This document shows, in pieces, positions 9,434 to 18,697 of a stretch of DNA of 64,000 nt. How positions within the stretch are numbered: the first letter of the stretch is position 1; every line of letters begins with the position of its first letter. Origin of the DNA: Streptomyces caniscabiei (GTDB taxonomy: Bacteria > Actinomycetota > Actinomycetes > Streptomycetales > Streptomycetaceae); assembly GCF_014930365.1 (NCBI RefSeq), contig NZ_JABXWI010000002.1:496001-560000 (forward strand), read 5' to 3'. The translations under genes were made by a program, and so were the position numbers. The notes under the pieces are model-generated. The model had not been told where the DNA came from. It ran no database searches and was given only the letters and a program-made list of their open reading frames with translations.

Positions 9434-11608
9434 TCACACGTCCCCGAACCGCTCCCCCATCTCCGCCTTCTCCACCAACAGCGCCGGCGGCTCGAACCGC
9501 TCCCCGTAGAGCCCGGCCAACTCCCGCGCTCGCGCCACGAACCCCGGGAGCCCACCCTCGTACCCGTTGATGTACTGCAATACCCCACCGGTCCACCCCG
9601 GGAACCCGATCCCGAAGATCGACCCGATGTTGGCGTCGGCGACGGACGTGAGCACGCCCTCCTCCAGCAGCCGCACGGTGTCCAGCGCCTCCGAGAAGAG
9701 CATCCGCTCCTGCATGTCCCGGAACGGGATCCGGTACCCCGGCTTCGTGAAGTGCTCGCGCAGCCCGGGCCAGAGCTTGGCGCGGCGGCCGTCGGGGCCG
9801 TAGTCGTAGAACCCGGCCCCACCGCTGCGGCCGGGGCGGTCGAACTCGTCGACCATGCGGTCGATCACGGCCTCGGCGGGATGGACGGTCCACGTCCCGC
9901 CCGCCTCCTCCACGGCCCGCCGGGACTCCGCGCGGATCTTGCGGGGCAGGGTGAGGGTCAGCTCGTCCATCAGGGAGAGGACCTTGGCGGGATAGCCCGC
10001 CTGGGCGGCCGCCTGTTCGACGGAGGCGGGCTCGATGCCCTCGCCGACCATCGCGACGCCCTCGTCGATGAAGTGGCCGATGACCCGGGAGGTGAAGAAG
10101 CCGCGGGAGTCGTTGACGACGATCGGGGTCTTCTTGATCTGACGGACCAGGTCGAAGGCGCGGGCGAGGGCCTCGTCACCGGTCTGCTCGCCCTTGATGA
10201 TCTCGACGAGCGGCATCTTGTCGACGGGCGAGAAGAAGTGCAGCCCGATGAAGTCGGACCGGCGGACGACGCCCTCGGCCAGCTCGGTGATGGGGAGCGT
10301 CGAGGTGTTGGAGCAGAGCAGCGCGTCCGGTGCCACGACCCCCTCGATCTCCTCGAACACCTTGTGCTTGAGCTCGGTGTTCTCGAACACGGCCTCGATG
10401 ACGGCGTCGCAGGCCGCGAGGTCGGCCGGGTCGGCGGTGGGGGTGATCCGGGCGAGGAGGGCGTCGGCCTTCTCCTGGGTGGTGCGGCCCTTGGCGACCG
10501 CCTTGGCGCAGAGCTTCTCCGAGTACCCCTTGCCCTTCGCGGCCGCTTCGGGCGTCACGTCCTTCAGGACGACCTCGATGCCCGCGCGGGCGCAGGAGTA
10601 CGCGATGCCGGCGCCCATCATCCCGGCGCCGAGGACGGCGACCCGGCGGACCTGGCGGGGCTCGATGCCCCGGGGGCGGTTGGCGCCGGAGTTGACGGCC
10701 TGGAGGTCGAAGAAGAAGGCCTGGATCATGTTCTTCGAGGTCTGCCCGGCGGCCAGCTCCACGAAGTAGCGGGCCTCGATGACCTGGGCGGTCTCGAAGT
10801 CGACCTGGGCTCCCTCGACGGCGGCGGCGAGGATGCGGCGCGGCGCCGGGTAGGGCGCGCCGTTGGTCTGCTTGCGCAGGGTGGCGGGGAAGGCGGGCAG
10901 GTTCGCGGCGAACTTCGGGTGGGCGGGCGTGCCGCCGGGGATGCGGTGGCCGGGCTTGTCCCAGGGCTGCTGCGACTCGGGGTTGGCGTCGATGAACGCG
11001 CGGGCCTTGTCCATCAACTCGCCCGGGGTGGCGGCCACTTCATGGATCAGGCCGTTCTCCAGGGCGCGCTGCGGGGAGTACTGGGTGCCCTGGAGGAGCA
11101 CCTTCAGCAGGGCGTCGGTGATGCCGAGCAGCCGGACGGTGCGGACGACTCCGCCGCCCCCGGGGAGCAGGCCGAGCGTGACCTCGGGGCAGCCGATCTT
11201 GGAGCCGGGGGCGTCGAGGGCGACGCGGTGGTGGCAGGCGAGGGCCAGCTCGTAACCGCCGCCGAGGGCGGCGCCGTTGATCGCCGCGACGACCGGCTTG
11301 CCGAGGGTCTCGATGCGGCGCAGATGGCGCTTGATCTCCATGCCGCCGTCGAAGAGCTGCTGTGCGGTGTCGGGGGTGACCTTGATGAGGTCGCGGAGGT
11401 CGCCGCCGGCGAAGAAGGTCTTCTTGGCGGAGGTGATGATGACGCCGCGGATCGTGTCCTTCTCGGCCTCCAGGCGGTCGGTGATCACCGCGAGGGAGTC
11501 GCGGAACGCCTGGTTCATGGTGTTGGCGGACTGGTCGGGGTCGTCGATGACGAGGGTGACGAGGCCCGTGCGGTCCTGTTCCCAGCGGATGGTGGTGCTC
11601 TCGGTCAT
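9434..11608 (-). CDS. FadB-like multifunctional fatty-acid oxidation enzyme
   Basis: A 724-residue two-part enzyme of beta-oxidation. The N-terminal third is an enoyl-CoA hydratase/crotonase domain (AINGAALGGGYELALACHHR, oxyanion hole, and CPEVTLGLLPGGGG). From about residue 320 comes the 3-hydroxyacyl-CoA dehydrogenase NAD-binding motif (VAVLGAGMMGAGIAYSCARAG), followed by its C-terminal domain with SPVDKMPLVEII. It should convert enoyl-CoA to 3-oxoacyl-CoA. It is last in a three-gene minus-strand operon with a thiolase 41 bp upstream, which completes the cycle. Confidence 0.95.
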   Translation of the reverse strand: MTESTTIRWEQDRTGLVTLVIDDPDQSANTMNQAFRDSLAVITDRLEAEKDTIRGVIITSAKKTFFAGGDLRDLIKVTPDTAQQLFDGGMEIKRHLRRIETLGKPVVAAINGAALGGGYELALACHHRVALDAPGSKIGCPEVTLGLLPGGGGVVRTVRLLGITDALLKVLLQGTQYSPQRALENGLIHEVAATPGELMDKARAFIDANPESQQPWDKPGHRIPGGTPAHPKFAANLPAFPATLRKQTNGAPYPAPRRILAAAVEGAQVDFETAQVIEARYFVELAAGQTSKNMIQAFFFDLQAVNSGANRPRGIEPRQVRRVAVLGAGMMGAGIAYSCARAGIEVVLKDVTPEAAAKGKGYSEKLCAKAVAKGRTTQEKADALLARITPTADPADLAACDAVIEAVFENTELKHKVFEEIEGVVAPDALLCSNTSTLPITELAEGVVRRSDFIGLHFFSPVDKMPLVEIIKGEQTGDEALARAFDLVRQIKKTPIVVNDSRGFFTSRVIGHFIDEGVAMVGEGIEPASVEQAAAQAGYPAKVLSLMDELTLTLPRKIRAESRRAVEEAGGTWTVHPAEAVIDRMVDEFDRPGRSGGAGFYDYGPDGRRAKLWPGLREHFTKPGYRIPFRDMQERMLFSEALDTVRLLEEGVLTSVADANIGSIFGIGFPGWTGGVLQYINGYEGGLPGFVARARELAGLYGERFEPPALLVEKAEMGERFGDV

Positions 11609-11649
11609 AGCGGGGGTCTCCGTTGAAGTCTCTTGGTTCCGCCGGGGTG

Positions 11650-12864
11650 TCAGACGCGTTCGACGATCGTCGCGATGCCCATGCCGCCGCCCACGCAGAG
11701 CGTGGCCAGCCCGTACCGCTTGTCCTGGCGCTCCAGTTCGTCGACGAGCGTGCCGAGGATCATCGCCCCCGTCGCGCCGAGCGGGTGGCCGAGCGCGATC
11801 GCGCCGCCGTTGACGTTGACCTTGTCGAGCGAGAGGCCCATGTCCTTGACGAAGCGGAGGACGACGGCGGCGAACGCCTCGTTGATCTCGACGAGGTCGA
11901 TGTCGTCGATGGTCAGCCCGGCGCGGGCGAGGGCCTTGCGGGTCGCGGGCGCGGGGCCGGTGAGCATGATGGTGGGCTCGGAGCCGGAGACGGCGGCGGA
12001 GACGATACGGGCGCGCGGGCGCAGCCCGTACCGCTCGCCGATCTCCCGGGTGCCGATGGCGACGAGGGCCGCGCCGTCCACGATGCCGGAGGAGTTGCCC
12101 GCGTGGTGGACGTGGTCGATCTCCTCGACCCAGTGGTACTCCTGGAGCGCCACCGCGTCGAAACCGCCCAGCTCGCCGATGTCCGCGAAGGACGGCTTCA
12201 GCTTGGCGAGCGAGTCGGCGGTGGTGCCGGGGCGCAGATACTCGTCGTGGTCGAGGACGACGAGTCCGGAGCGGTCCTTGACGGGGACGACGGACCGGTC
12301 GAACCGGCCGTCCTTCCAGGCGGCGGCCGCCCGCTCCTGGGACAGTGCCGCGTACTCGTCGACATCGCGCCGGGAGAATCCCTCGATCGTGGCGATGAGG
12401 TCGGCGCCGATGCCCTGCGGTACGAAGTTGACCTCCAGGTTGGTCATCGGGTCGTTGAACCAGGCGCCGCCGTCCGACGCCATCGGCACCCGGGACATCG
12501 ACTCGACCCCGCCCGCGAGCACCAGGTCCTCCCAGCCCGACCGGATCTTCGCGGCGGCCATATTGACGGCCTCCAGGCCCGAGGCACAGAAGCGGTTCTC
12601 CTGGACGCCGGCCACGGTGTCGGGCAGTCCGGCGGCGATCGCGGCGGTCCGGGCGATGTCGGAACCCTGGTCGCCGACCGGGCCCACGACACCGAGCACG
12701 ACGTCGTCGACGGCGGCCGGGTCGAGGCCGGGGAGGCGGCCCTGGACCTCGTGGATCAGTCCGACGACGAGGTCGATGGGCTTGGTGCCGTGCAGGGAGC
12801 CGTTCGCCTTGCCGCGACCGCGCGGGGTGCGGATCGCGTCGTACACATACGCTTCGGTGCTCAC
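11650..12864 (-). CDS. Acetyl-CoA C-acyltransferase (thiolase, FadA type)
   Basis: A 404-residue thiolase with all catalytic landmarks: nucleophilic cysteine in [12 protein letters not shown], the NEAFAA loop, histidine in [15 protein letters not shown] and the second cysteine in LCVGGGMG. It cleaves 3-oxoacyl-CoA to acetyl-CoA and a shortened acyl-CoA. GTG is the start, giving [14 protein letters not shown], the standard thiolase beginning; the longer upstream frame is an artefact of high G+C. It lies between the CoA-transferase gene (47 bp) and the FadB-like gene (41 bp). Confidence 0.95.
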   Translation of the reverse strand: MSTEAYVYDAIRTPRGRGKANGSLHGTKPIDLVVGLIHEVQGRLPGLDPAAVDDVVLGVVGPVGDQGSDIARTAAIAAGLPDTVAGVQENRFCASGLEAVNMAAAKIRSGWEDLVLAGGVESMSRVPMASDGGAWFNDPMTNLEVNFVPQGIGADLIATIEGFSRRDVDEYAALSQERAAAAWKDGRFDRSVVPVKDRSGLVVLDHDEYLRPGTTADSLAKLKPSFADIGELGGFDAVALQEYHWVEEIDHVHHAGNSSGIVDGAALVAIGTREIGERYGLRPRARIVSAAVSGSEPTIMLTGPAPATRKALARAGLTIDDIDLVEINEAFAAVVLRFVKDMGLSLDKVNVNGGAIALGHPLGATGAMILGTLVDELERQDKRYGLATLCVGGGMGIATIVERV

Positions 12865-12911
12865 GAGTCTGGCCTTTCCAGTGGCGGGAGGGTGCGGCCC
12901 GGGGGCCGGTG

Positions 12912-14093
12912 TCAGTCGCTGTCCTTCAGGGCGGCGCCCTCGGCGGGGACGTCCTCGGCCCGTGCGTCGGGCAGGAGGCCGGCTATGCCCCAGTCGTGGG
13001 CCACGTCCGCCGTGTCGGCGCCCGGCTGGGCGGGTCCGGTGCGGACCGAGGTGTGGGTGGCGGAGAAGCGGGGCGCGGGGGCGGGCTGGGTGATGCCGCC
13101 GAAGTCGGTGAAGGTGCCCCGGGCCGCGAGATGCGGGTGGTGCGGGGCCTCGCGCAGCGACAGCACGGGGGCCACACAGGCGTCGGAGCCCTCGAAGACG
13201 GCCGTCCACTCGTCCCGCGTACGGGTCCTGAAGCGGGCCGCGACCGTCTCGCGCAGCTCGCCCCAGGCAGCCGTGTCCTTGCGGGCCGGGGCCCGGTCCC
13301 CGATGCCCAGGAGGTCGACGAACTCCTCGTAGAACTGCTGCTCGAGGGCGCCCACGGCGACGTACCGGCCGTCGGCGGTCTCGTAGGTGCCGTAGAAAGG
13401 GCAGCCGCCGTCGAGGAGGTTGGCGGCGCGGCGGTCCTGCCAGCCGCCGGCGGCGAGCATGCCGTGGAGCATGGCGGACAGGTGCGAGGTGCCGTCGACG
13501 ATGGCCGCGTCCACGACCTGTCCGGTGCCGGTGGCGCGGGCGTGGTGGAGGGCGGCGAGGACGCCGACGACGAGGTAGAGGGAGCCGCCCGCGTAGTCGC
13601 CGAGGAGGTTGGCGGGGGCGACGGGCGGGGTGTCCGGGGCTCCGGTCATGCCGAGGGTGCCGGTCAGGGCGATGTACGCGATGTCGTGGCCGGCGCGCTG
13701 TGCGAGCGGGCCCTGCTGGCCCCAGCCGGTCATCCGGCCGTAGACCAGCCGGGCGTTGCGGGCGTGGCAGGTCTCGGGGCCGACGCCGAGGCGTTCGGCG
13801 ACGCCGGGGCGGTAGCCCTCGATCAGGATGTCGGCGCGTTCGGCCAGGTCGAGGACGGTGTCCGGGCCGTCGGGGGACTTCAGGTCGACGATCACCGACC
13901 GCTTGTTGCGGTTGGTGACGTCGTACAGCGGGTTCACCGCGAGGCCCGCGCCGCCGGGTCGGTCGACGCGGACGACGTCGGCGCCGAGGTCGCCGAGGAG
14001 CATGGCGGCGAACGGTCCCGGGCCGATGCCCGCGAGTTCGACCACGCGCACACCGGCGAGCGGACCGTGCCCGGGCGTCTTCGCCACTGACAT
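12912..14093 (-). CDS. CaiB/BaiF CoA-transferase (alpha-methylacyl-CoA racemase-like)
   Basis: A 393-residue class III CoA-transferase-fold protein. Family marks include [21 protein letters not shown] near the N-terminus, [12 protein letters not shown], and the catalytic-aspartate region [12 protein letters not shown]. In this subfamily the protein is often 2-methylacyl-CoA racemase, needed to oxidise branched chains. It is the first gene of the operon with thiolase and FadB-like genes, so a role in branched-chain fatty acid or sterol side-chain breakdown is likely, but CoA transfer is not excluded. The promoter and operator are at 14136-14192. Confidence 0.88.
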   Translation of the reverse strand: MSVAKTPGHGPLAGVRVVELAGIGPGPFAAMLLGDLGADVVRVDRPGGAGLAVNPLYDVTNRNKRSVIVDLKSPDGPDTVLDLAERADILIEGYRPGVAERLGVGPETCHARNARLVYGRMTGWGQQGPLAQRAGHDIAYIALTGTLGMTGAPDTPPVAPANLLGDYAGGSLYLVVGVLAALHHARATGTGQVVDAAIVDGTSHLSAMLHGMLAAGGWQDRRAANLLDGGCPFYGTYETADGRYVAVGALEQQFYEEFVDLLGIGDRAPARKDTAAWGELRETVAARFRTRTRDEWTAVFEGSDACVAPVLSLREAPHHPHLAARGTFTDFGGITQPAPAPRFSATHTSVRTGPAQPGADTADVAHDWGIAGLLPDARAEDVPAEGAALKDSD

Positions 14094-14135
14094 CTTGGCC
14101 CCCAGCTCTGTGACACAAACGATGTAACACCAGTG

Positions 14136-14164
14136 ATGCTAGGAACGCGTTCCACTCCGCACAA
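14136..14164 (-). promoter_or_regulatory. Candidate promoter of the acyl-CoA operon
   Basis: On the minus strand TTGTGC (14159-14164), a 17-bp spacer and TAGCAT (14136-14141) form a housekeeping-type promoter 43 bp before the CaiB start. The spacer contains the perfect palindrome GGAACGCGTTCC (14142-14153), a possible repressor site. Confidence 0.55.
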
Positions 14165-14170
14165 GCCCTG

Positions 14171-14192
14171 AATGAGCAAACGCTTAGTCATT
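14171..14192. promoter_or_regulatory. Candidate TetR-type operator upstream of the acyl-CoA operon
   Basis: A 22-bp imperfect palindrome with arms AATGA and TCATT around a core AGCAAACGCTTAG. It resembles operators of TetR-family fatty-acid degradation repressors of actinobacteria (core like GCAAGCGCTTGC). It sits just upstream of the -35 element. No TetR gene is adjacent, so the repressor would act in trans. Confidence 0.5.
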
Positions 14193-14240
14193 GTGCCCGC
14201 AGTCGCGCCAGGTGTCAGCCCGCCCCCGCCGGGTCCGCGC

Positions 14241-14621
14241 TCAGCGGGCCTCCAGCTCCGCTATCAGCCGCTTCGGGGCGATCACGCGGTAGCTCTCCTC
14301 CACCCAGTCGCAGAGCAGCTCCGCGCCCGGGGCGCCCTTCTCCTCCAGCGGGACCCGCACCCAGCCGGACCTGCCCAGGCCGTATCCCGCGGGTTCGGCT
14401 CCGGGGCAGGTGAGGGCGTGGGCGTGCGTCTCGTCGTCCCTGAGCTTCACGGTGACGCCCAGCGGATAGCTGCCGTCGTCCGTCCCGAGGAACACGAACA
14501 CCTTCTTGTTGACCTTCGCGACGCTCTCGCCCCAGGGGAACTCCTCGACCGCGCCGGGCATCCCGAGGGCGAACTCGCGCACCTTCTCCCATTTTTTCAG
14601 GGCGTTCTTCGGTACGGTCAC
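14241..14621 (-). CDS. MmcQ/YjbR family protein
   Basis: A 126-residue protein with the YjbR fold: EFALGMPGAVEEFPWGESVAKVNKKVFVFLG, then PAGYGLGRSGWVRVPL and a C-terminal ESYRVIAPKRLIAEL helix. The family is double-wing and often labelled DNA-binding, but the function is not settled. The GTG at 14619-14621 was chosen because GGAGG lies five bases before it. It is divergent from the reductase gene. Confidence 0.85.
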   Translation of the reverse strand: MTVPKNALKKWEKVREFALGMPGAVEEFPWGESVAKVNKKVFVFLGTDDGSYPLGVTVKLRDDETHAHALTCPGAEPAGYGLGRSGWVRVPLEEKGAPGAELLCDWVEESYRVIAPKRLIAELEAR

Positions 14622-14724
14622 GGCCACCTCCGGATCCCGCGCACTCGGCTGCTCGTCCCTCACGCTAGCCTCAGCCACCGACAACGGCGCGTGGGCGGGC
14701 CGTGGGCGAGCGCTGAGGGGTTCC

Positions 14725-15906
14725 ATGAGCAACGGGCAGGGCAGGGCGGAGCGGACGTACGACATCGTGCTCTACGGGGCCACGGGGTTCGTCGGGGAGC
14801 TGACCGCGGAGTATCTCGCCGAGAACGCGCCCGACGGACTGCGCTGGGCGATCGCCGGGCGCAACGCGGAGAAACTCGCCGCGCTGCGCGAGCGGCTGCC
14901 CGGCGGCGCGGACATCGGGGTGCTCCGCGCGGACGGGTCCGATCCGGACGCCGTGCGCGAACTCGCCCGCCAGGCACGGGTGGTGGCCACGACCGTCGGC
15001 CCGTACATCACCCACGGCGAGGAGTTGGTGGCCGCCTGCGCGGACGAGGGCACCGACTATCTGGACCTCACCGGTGAACCCGAGTTCGTCGACCTGACGT
15101 TCGTCCGGCACGACGCCCGCGCGCGGGAGACCGGCGCCCGCCTCGTGCACGCGGCCGGCTTCGACTCGATCCCGCACGACCTCGGCGCGTACTTCACGGT
15201 GCGCCAGCTCCCCGAGGACGTGCCGATCACCGTGGACGGTTTCGTGCGCGCCGAGGGCATGTTCTCGGGCGGCACGTTCAACTCCGCGCTCACCGGGTTC
15301 TCCCGCGGCCGGGAGACGATGGCCGCCGCGCAGGACCGCAAGCGGCACGAACCGCGCCTCGTGGGCCGCCGGGCGTACGCGCCGGTGAGCGCGCCCCGGT
15401 TCGCCAAGGAGGTCGGGGCGTGGGCGCTGCCGCTGCCGACCATCGACGCGCAGGTGGTGCAGCGCTCGGCGCGCGCCCTCGGGCGCTACGGCCCGGACTT
15501 CCGCTACCGCCACTACGCGGCCGTCCGCACGCTGCCCTTCGCGGTGGGCGGGGTCGCGTTCGTCGGCGCGCTCGTCGCCGCCGCCCAGGTGCCGCCGGTA
15601 CGGCGCTGGCTGGGCGACCGGCTCAAGCCGGGCGAGGGTCCGAGTGCGGAGAAGCGGGCGAAGAGCTGGTTCTCGGTGCGGTTCGTCGGCGAGGGCGGTG
15701 GACGCCGCGTCTTCACGGAGGTCGCGGGCGGCGACCCCGGCTACGGCGAGACGGCGAAGATGTTCGCCGAGTCGGCCCTGTGCCTGGCCCTCGACGACCT
15801 CCCGGCCACGGCGGGGCAGGTCACGACGGCCGTCGCGATGGGCGACGCGCTGATCGAGCGGCTGCGCGCGGCGGGGATCACGTTCCGGGTGGCGGCGACC
15901 CGCTGA
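14725..15906 (+). CDS. Saccharopine dehydrogenase-like NAD(P)-binding reductase
   Basis: A 393-residue protein starting with a Rossmann motif (IVLYGATGFVGELTAEYLA) and continuing with GPYITHGEELVAACADEGTD, YLDLTGEPEF and HAAGFDSIPHDLGA. This matches the trans-acting enoyl reductase/saccharopine-dehydrogenase-like group, whose mycobacterial member works in phthiocerol and phenolphthiocerol lipid synthesis. A hydrophobic stretch near 270-290 may associate it with the membrane. Substrate in Streptomyces is unknown. It stands alone on the plus strand. Confidence 0.85.
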   Translation: MSNGQGRAERTYDIVLYGATGFVGELTAEYLAENAPDGLRWAIAGRNAEKLAALRERLPGGADIGVLRADGSDPDAVRELARQARVVATTVGPYITHGEELVAACADEGTDYLDLTGEPEFVDLTFVRHDARARETGARLVHAAGFDSIPHDLGAYFTVRQLPEDVPITVDGFVRAEGMFSGGTFNSALTGFSRGRETMAAAQDRKRHEPRLVGRRAYAPVSAPRFAKEVGAWALPLPTIDAQVVQRSARALGRYGPDFRYRHYAAVRTLPFAVGGVAFVGALVAAAQVPPVRRWLGDRLKPGEGPSAEKRAKSWFSVRFVGEGGGRRVFTEVAGGDPGYGETAKMFAESALCLALDDLPATAGQVTTAVAMGDALIERLRAAGITFRVAATR

Positions 15907-15927
15907 CCCGGTGAGGCGGCGCCCGTC

Positions 15928-16074
15928 CTACTGCGCCCACCCGGTCAGCGTGTAGACCATCCCGGCGATCCAGGCCAGTCCGGCGAGCAGGGCGAGGATC
16001 AGGCCGGTCGTCACGGCACGCTCGACGGACTGGGTGGGGGCGGCGGCGGGCTTCGGAGCTCGGTGCGTCGTCAT
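15928..16074 (-). CDS. Small single-span membrane protein (48 aa)
   Basis: A 48-residue protein translated MTTHRAPKPAAAPTQSVERA and then a hydrophobic helix (about residues 21-43, TTGLILALLAGLAWIAGMVY), ending TGWAQ. The soluble N-terminus is proline/alanine-rich and positively charged, predicting an inside N-terminus. It lies convergent with the reductase gene. No family is recognised; the open frame, ATG start and clear membrane helix support it. Confidence 0.6.
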   Translation of the reverse strand: MTTHRAPKPAAAPTQSVERAVTTGLILALLAGLAWIAGMVYTLTGWAQ

Positions 16075-16182
16075 ACGGCACAGCCTGCCGATCATGACGC
16101 CGCGCCGGTATCCGTACGGATACTCAGTCCGTACTCAGGTGACTCAGGCACCCGCCCCGCGCGCGCCCCGGCCGGGCCGGCG

Positions 16183-16872
16183 TCAGGCGGTCGTGGTGCG
16201 CAGGGCCCGGCGGCACAGGGTGTCGGCCCTGCGGGTGGTCTCCGGGAGGCGGTAGGCCGGGGTGAGGGCGAGGGTGTGGGCGCAGGCGGTGTCCAGGTCG
16301 ACGCGGTGGCCGACGGAGACGAACACCGGCTTCACGCCGTCGCGGGTGCGCAGGGCGCGGCCCACCTCCTCGGTGCCGGCGAGGAGCGGGGACGTGTCGC
16401 CGCGCGCGGTGCCGGGGTCGTCGTAGGTGAACGTGAAGGGGTTCTTGGCGACGCCGATCGTGGGCAGTCCGGTGAGGACACCGAGGTGCGCGGCGAGCCC
16501 GAAGCGGCGCGGATGCGCGAGGCCGTAGCCGTCGCAGACGACGAGTCCGGGGTCGCACGGCAGCGCGTCGAGCGCGGCCAGCACCGTCGGGATCTCCCGG
16601 AACGCGAGCAGGCCGGGGACGTAGGGGAAGGAGACCTGCCCGACCGCCGTGGCCTCCGCCACCGTGTCGAGGGTCGCCGCGTCCAGCACCACGGCCGCCG
16701 CCACGACCACGTCCCGTTCGTCGTCGTACGCCACGTCCACGCCGGTGACGTGTCCGGTGCCCGGCGGCGGTCCGCTCTCGTCGAGGATCACCCGGCCCCG
16801 CAACTCGTCCTGCACGGCGAGGGCCTGCTCTTCGGTGGCGGGCCAGCCCGCCGGGATGCGTACGGTCGTCAT
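16183..16872 (-). CDS. nfi: Endonuclease V (deoxyinosine 3'-endonuclease)
   Basis: A 229-residue DNA-repair nuclease that nicks the second phosphodiester bond 3' to deoxyinosine. It has the family motifs GVDVAYDD (metal-binding aspartate), then VCDGYGLAHPRRFGLAAHLG and PTIGVAKNPF. The ATG at 16870-16872 gives MTTVRIPAGWP and was preferred to a TTG 21 bp upstream. The gene lies between the small membrane protein and a basic hypothetical protein, all on the minus strand, with no sign of a repair operon. Confidence 0.9.
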   Translation of the reverse strand: MTTVRIPAGWPATEEQALAVQDELRGRVILDESGPPPGTGHVTGVDVAYDDERDVVVAAAVVLDAATLDTVAEATAVGQVSFPYVPGLLAFREIPTVLAALDALPCDPGLVVCDGYGLAHPRRFGLAAHLGVLTGLPTIGVAKNPFTFTYDDPGTARGDTSPLLAGTEEVGRALRTRDGVKPVFVSVGHRVDLDTACAHTLALTPAYRLPETTRRADTLCRRALRTTTA

Positions 16873-16919
16873 GGTGCCGACGAGCGTACGCAATCCCTCG
16901 ACGGGCGCGCGGCCCCGGG

Positions 16920-17246
16920 CTACTTGTCGCCGAGGGCGCGCTTGAGCTGGCTCTTGTTCATGTCCGAACGGCCCTGGATGTTGCGTCGCTTGGCCTCGGC
17001 GTAGAGCTGGTCGTACGTGGGCCCCTCGGATCCCGAGTGCGAACGCTGCCCACCGCGCTTGCTGGACGACATGTCCTGGGTGGAGCTGCGGCTCGCGGTC
17101 CTCGACTCGCCGGAGCGGGCGCGTTCCTTGTTGACGGTCCTGGCGGCGATCTCCTTGGCCCGCGACTCGCTCTCACCGCGGTCCTCGGCGCTCTCCTTGA
17201 TGTGCTCGTACTGGCGTTCCCTCTTCGGGCTCGAACCGCGTGGCAT
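16920..17246 (-). CDS. Small charged protein, often annotated plasmid stabilization protein
   Basis: A 108-residue, very hydrophilic protein. The N-terminal half (KRERQYEHIKESAEDRGE and EIAARTVNKERARSGE) is a conserved actinobacterial module. The C-terminal 35 residues (TYDQLYAEAKRRNIQGRSDM then NKSQLKRALGDK) look like a SAP/Rho-N helical nucleic-acid-binding motif. The name plasmid stabilization protein is inherited annotation and is not supported by the sequence. A nucleic-acid-associated role is an inference. Confidence 0.8.
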   Translation of the reverse strand: MPRGSSPKRERQYEHIKESAEDRGESESRAKEIAARTVNKERARSGESRTASRSSTQDMSSSKRGGQRSHSGSEGPTYDQLYAEAKRRNIQGRSDMNKSQLKRALGDK

Positions 17247-17355
17247 GGCCGATCACTCCTCTCGTGATTCGAATCGTGATTCGAACACGCCACAAGTACC
17301 CCTCTCGGCCGGAACAACCCGCACCCGCCCGCCCACCGGAACGCCGCCGTCCTGG

Positions 17356-18423
17356 TCAGCTCTCCAGCCGGGCCACCCGCCCGCGCTCCCCCGCCGCCCA
17401 GCAGCCCCGGTCCGGTGTGCAGTCGACCGTGTCGTAGGACCCGGTGTCGACCGTGCGCCAGGTGCGGCCGCCGTCGGTGGTCAGATCGGTGCCGGTGGGG
17501 CCGACGGCGAGGGCGGCGTCGCGCCCGTACGGGAGCCAGGCGACGCCCGACCGGTAGGCGGGCGGCGGCTGCGCGGCCGTCGTCCAGGCGCGTCCCCCGT
17601 CGCCGGTGGTGGCCGCGGCCCGCGGGGACGGCTGGTCGGCGCGGTAGTCGCCGCCGACGGCGATGCCGTGCGCCCGGTCGCGGAAGGCCAGCGCGAAGAC
17701 GCCCCGGGCCGGGTCGCCGGCCGGCACGGGCGTGTCGGCGGCCTTCCAGGTGCGGCCCCGGTCGGCGGAGTGCAGCACCCGCGCGCGGGCCGCCCCGCCG
17801 GTCGCGAGCCACACGTCGCGCGGCCCCGAGGCGACCAGGCACTGCCCGCTCGCCGCGAAGCCCGCCTCGCCCTCCAGCGCCGGGGGCATGCCCTCGTTCG
17901 GCAGGACGTTCCAGGAGCGGCCGCCGTCCTCGGTGGACAGGATGCGGAATCTCCCGTCCACCGGGTCGCTCATGGCGAGACCGCGGCGGGTGTCGAAGAA
18001 GGTGAGGCAGTCGTAGAAGGCGCGCGGATCGGTGTTGCGGAAGGACTCGGACCACGTCGCGCCGCCGTCGTCCGTGCGGTACACGCGGGAGGCCTCGCCC
18101 TCGCCGATGGCCAGGACGACCGCCCTGCGTGCGTCGAATGCCTCGATGTCCCGGAACTGCAGATCCTGTGCGCCGGGCGGTGAGACATTGCGCCACGTCC
18201 TGCCCCCGTCGCCGGTGCGGAGCACCGTACCGGCGGAACCCGCCAGCCACGCGCTGTTCCGGCTGACCGCCGCCAGACCGCGAAAGCGCACGTCAGTACC
18301 GGTTTCCTTCAGTTCCCAGTGCGGGGGACGGCCCTCCCCGTGTGCCTGTGCGGGCACCGCCAGGGCGGCGGCGAGCGCCGCCGCGGCCAGGCCCGTCGTC
18401 ATCGTCCGACTCGTCCGACTCAT
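17356..18423 (-). CDS. Secreted YCF48/BNR-repeat beta-propeller protein
   Basis: A 355-residue exported protein. A Sec signal peptide (about 1-28, ending VPAQAHG) is followed by six Asp-box or BNR-like repeats: TGDGGRTWRNV, TDDGGATWSES, TEDGGRSWNVL, SADRGRTWKAA, TGDGGRAWTTA and TTDGGRTWRTV. This is the layout of the photosystem-assembly-factor HCF136/YCF48-like family, widespread in non-photosynthetic bacteria with no settled role. The ATG at 18421-18423 gives a clean signal peptide; another ATG 27 bp upstream is possible. Confidence 0.85.
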   Translation of the reverse strand: MSRTSRTMTTGLAAAALAAALAVPAQAHGEGRPPHWELKETGTDVRFRGLAAVSRNSAWLAGSAGTVLRTGDGGRTWRNVSPPGAQDLQFRDIEAFDARRAVVLAIGEGEASRVYRTDDGGATWSESFRNTDPRAFYDCLTFFDTRRGLAMSDPVDGRFRILSTEDGGRSWNVLPNEGMPPALEGEAGFAASGQCLVASGPRDVWLATGGAARARVLHSADRGRTWKAADTPVPAGDPARGVFALAFRDRAHGIAVGGDYRADQPSPRAAATTGDGGRAWTTAAQPPPAYRSGVAWLPYGRDAALAVGPTGTDLTTDGGRTWRTVDTGSYDTVDCTPDRGCWAAGERGRVARLES

Positions 18424-18562
18424 CCGTCTCGACTGCCCCAAGCCCCTCATGGCGGGCGAAGCTAGTGCACCGCCGAGGTGTCGTCCAGATGGCCTCGGCC
18501 GGGAACCACCGGGCGTCGTCCGGTGTCCTCTCCCATATCCCGGAACGCGGGATGAGAAATGG

Positions 18563-18598
18563 ATCACCACAGTGATTGGGCCCGGTGACAGAGGTCAC
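18563..18598. promoter_or_regulatory. Two inverted repeats upstream of ssgD
   Basis: ATCAC-CACA-GTGAT (18563-18576) and GTGAC-AGAG-GTCAC (18585-18598) are perfect 5-bp-arm dyads with 4-bp loops. Their centres are 22 bp apart, two helical turns. They lie 100 to 135 bp before the ssgD TTG start. Confidence 0.5.
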
Positions 18599-18697
18599 TC
18601 GACCCTCATGTGCACGGATCGGCCCGATCCGGCGTCTTTGCAAATGCCCGGCCGCAGTCAACCGGAATCCGTCCACCCGTCACAAGGGAGCAAGGCG

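Noticed and set aside
16920..17246. Plasmid stabilization function
   Set aside because: The name comes from inherited annotation; no toxin-antitoxin or partition feature is seen.
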